Shown here in pieces: positions 63,200 to 64,000 of a stretch of 64,000 nt of DNA (positions within the stretch are counted from its first letter, which is position 1; the number at the start of each line of letters is the position of its first letter). The notes under the pieces are model-generated. The model searched no databases and was not told the origin of the DNA. It saw only the letters and a list, made by a program, of their open reading frames with translations. The position numbers and the translations under genes were made by a program. This DNA comes from Sporosarcina ureilytica. GTDB taxonomy: Bacteria; Bacillota; Bacilli; Bacillales_A; Planococcaceae. The DNA lies in assembly GCF_001753205.1 (NCBI RefSeq), contig NZ_CP017560.1:2790001-2854000 (forward strand). Direction: 5' to 3'.

Positions 63200-64000
63200 T
63201 TGTTCAAGGATAATCGCTTTCAACATTATAATGCGGCAAGCTTTCGTAAAGATTTAATTGCGGGTATTACGGTTGGGATTGTAGCGATTCCACTAGGGAT
63301 GGCTTTTGCAATTGCGTCTGGCGTAAAACCTGAGTATGGAATTTACACGACCATCATCGCGGGATTTCTCGTAGCCCTTCTTGGTGGTTCACGCTATCAA
63401 ATTGCCGGACCAACAGGCGCATTTATCCCAATTTTACTTGCCATCGTACTACAATACGGTTATGAAGAACTGTTAATCGCAGGTTTTCTGGCCGGAATAT
63501 TCCTTGTCATCATGAGTTTTGTAGGCGTTAGCAATTTAATCCACTTTGTTCCAAAATCGGTGACAATCGGATTTACAACTGGGATTGCTGTTATTATTTT
63601 TACTGGACAGTTTGGAAATTTCTTTGGTTTGACAGGGCTTCAACGACATGAATTTTTCCACGAAGACATGATAGGAATCGTTAAACAGTTTCACACTGTA
63701 AATTTGTATAGTATTTTAATTGCTATTATTGGACTGGTGGTCATTTTTATTTTACCTAAAATTGCACCTCGAGTTCCTGTCCTACTTGTTGCACTTCTAA
63801 TTCCGACACTTGCATCTATCGCAATTTTCCCTGGAAAAGTGGAGACAATTGGTACTACTTTTGGAGGTATTCCTAATTCACTTCCTGCTTTTCGCTTTCC
63901 AGAAATAACATTATCCAAAATTGTTACCCTATGGACGCCAGCCCTTGTGATCGCAGCATTAGGGGCTATTGAATCTCTTCTATCCGCAGTTGTTGCAGAT
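63200..64000 (+). CDS. SulP family anion transporter, 5' part (cut by window end)
   Basis: 267 codons are present from a TTG at 63200 (MFKDNRFQHYNAASFRKDLIAGITVGIVAIPLGMAFAIASGV), with CGGAG about ten bases upstream; a GTG at 63191 is a less likely start. At least eight membrane helices, the SulP signature RKDLIAGITVGIVAIPLGMAFA, YQIAGPTGAFIPIL and the NAxE-like AALGAIESLLSAVVAD at the cut. Probably a bicarbonate, sulfate or related anion carrier. The C-terminal STAS domain would lie beyond the window. Confidence 0.9.
   Translation, partial: MFKDNRFQHYNAASFRKDLIAGITVGIVAIPLGMAFAIASGVKPEYGIYTTIIAGFLVALLGGSRYQIAGPTGAFIPILLAIVLQYGYEELLIAGFLAGIFLVIMSFVGVSNLIHFVPKSVTIGFTTGIAVIIFTGQFGNFFGLTGLQRHEFFHEDMIGIVKQFHTVNLYSILIAIIGLVVIFILPKIAPRVPVLLVALLIPTLASIAIFPGKVETIGTTFGGIPNSLPAFRFPEITLSKIVTLWTPALVIAALGAIESLLSAVVAD

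Overview
The window looks like chromosomal DNA of a motile, naturally transformable, low-GC Gram-positive rod, most likely Bacillaceae or Planococcaceae (Sporosarcina/Lysinibacillus-like). The reasons are strong GGAGG ribosome sites, frequent TTG starts, sigma-D type flagellar promoters, and Bacillus-type gene neighbourhoods (hag-csrA-fliW-flgL-flgK-flgN-flgM-yvyF-comF-degV; degU-degS-yvyE-tagV-tagO; hemEHY; comK). Genus assignment is inference. No rRNA, tRNA, CRISPR array or intact insertion sequence was seen.

Region 1 (1-20.6 kb) is a flagellin glycosylation island read mostly on the minus strand. From its promoter side (about 19.3 kb) it runs: a conserved small protein of unknown function, a Maf glycosyltransferase, then a legionaminic acid set in C. 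jejuni-like order (legB, legC, legG, legI, legH, ptmE, a Gfo/Idh/MocA oxidoreductase, ptmB/legF, ptmA, an N-acetyl sugar amidotransferase). After a terminator and a decayed PseC-type aminotransferase fragment comes a phosphonate operon: a TPR protein fused to an alkaline-phosphatase/sulfatase-fold domain, PEP mutase fused to a nucleotidyltransferase, phosphonopyruvate decarboxylase, a second nucleotidyltransferase, and an iron-type alcohol dehydrogenase of the phosphonoacetaldehyde reductase kind. I infer that 2-hydroxyethylphosphonate is made, nucleotide-activated and attached to a glycan, plausibly the flagellin legionaminic acid. A second, shorter Maf is read divergently on the plus strand.

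Region 2 (20.8-29.8 kb) is flagellin and late flagellar genes plus comF and degV. Directly downstream of the flagellin stop codon is a well-formed group I intron core (P2, P3, P4, P7, P8 and P9 all pair), followed by a second copy of the flagellin C-terminal coding sequence. Unspliced and spliced transcripts could therefore both encode a complete flagellin terminus. The hag leader holds a textbook CsrA hairpin, and hag and flgM have sigma-D promoters.

Region 3 (29.8-50.5 kb) interrupts the degV-degU order known from B. subtilis. It carries an enoyl-CoA hydratase, a pseudouridine synthase, an orphan ComFB, an S9 peptidase, an acyl-CoA synthetase with a FadR-like operator, a Bce-type peptide-antibiotic sensing and transport module, lipoate ligase, twin YhfH mini-proteins, haem genes hemEHY with a haem-degrading monooxygenase, an M20 amidohydrolase, ComK, YhjD and a lipoprotein.

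Region 4 (50.5-64 kb) resumes with degU-degS, yvyE, tagV, tagO (wall teichoic acid), then secA2 followed by a large cruciform-like inverted repeat, nagB, an ACT-domain malic enzyme, brnQ, and the start of a SulP transporter cut by the window end.
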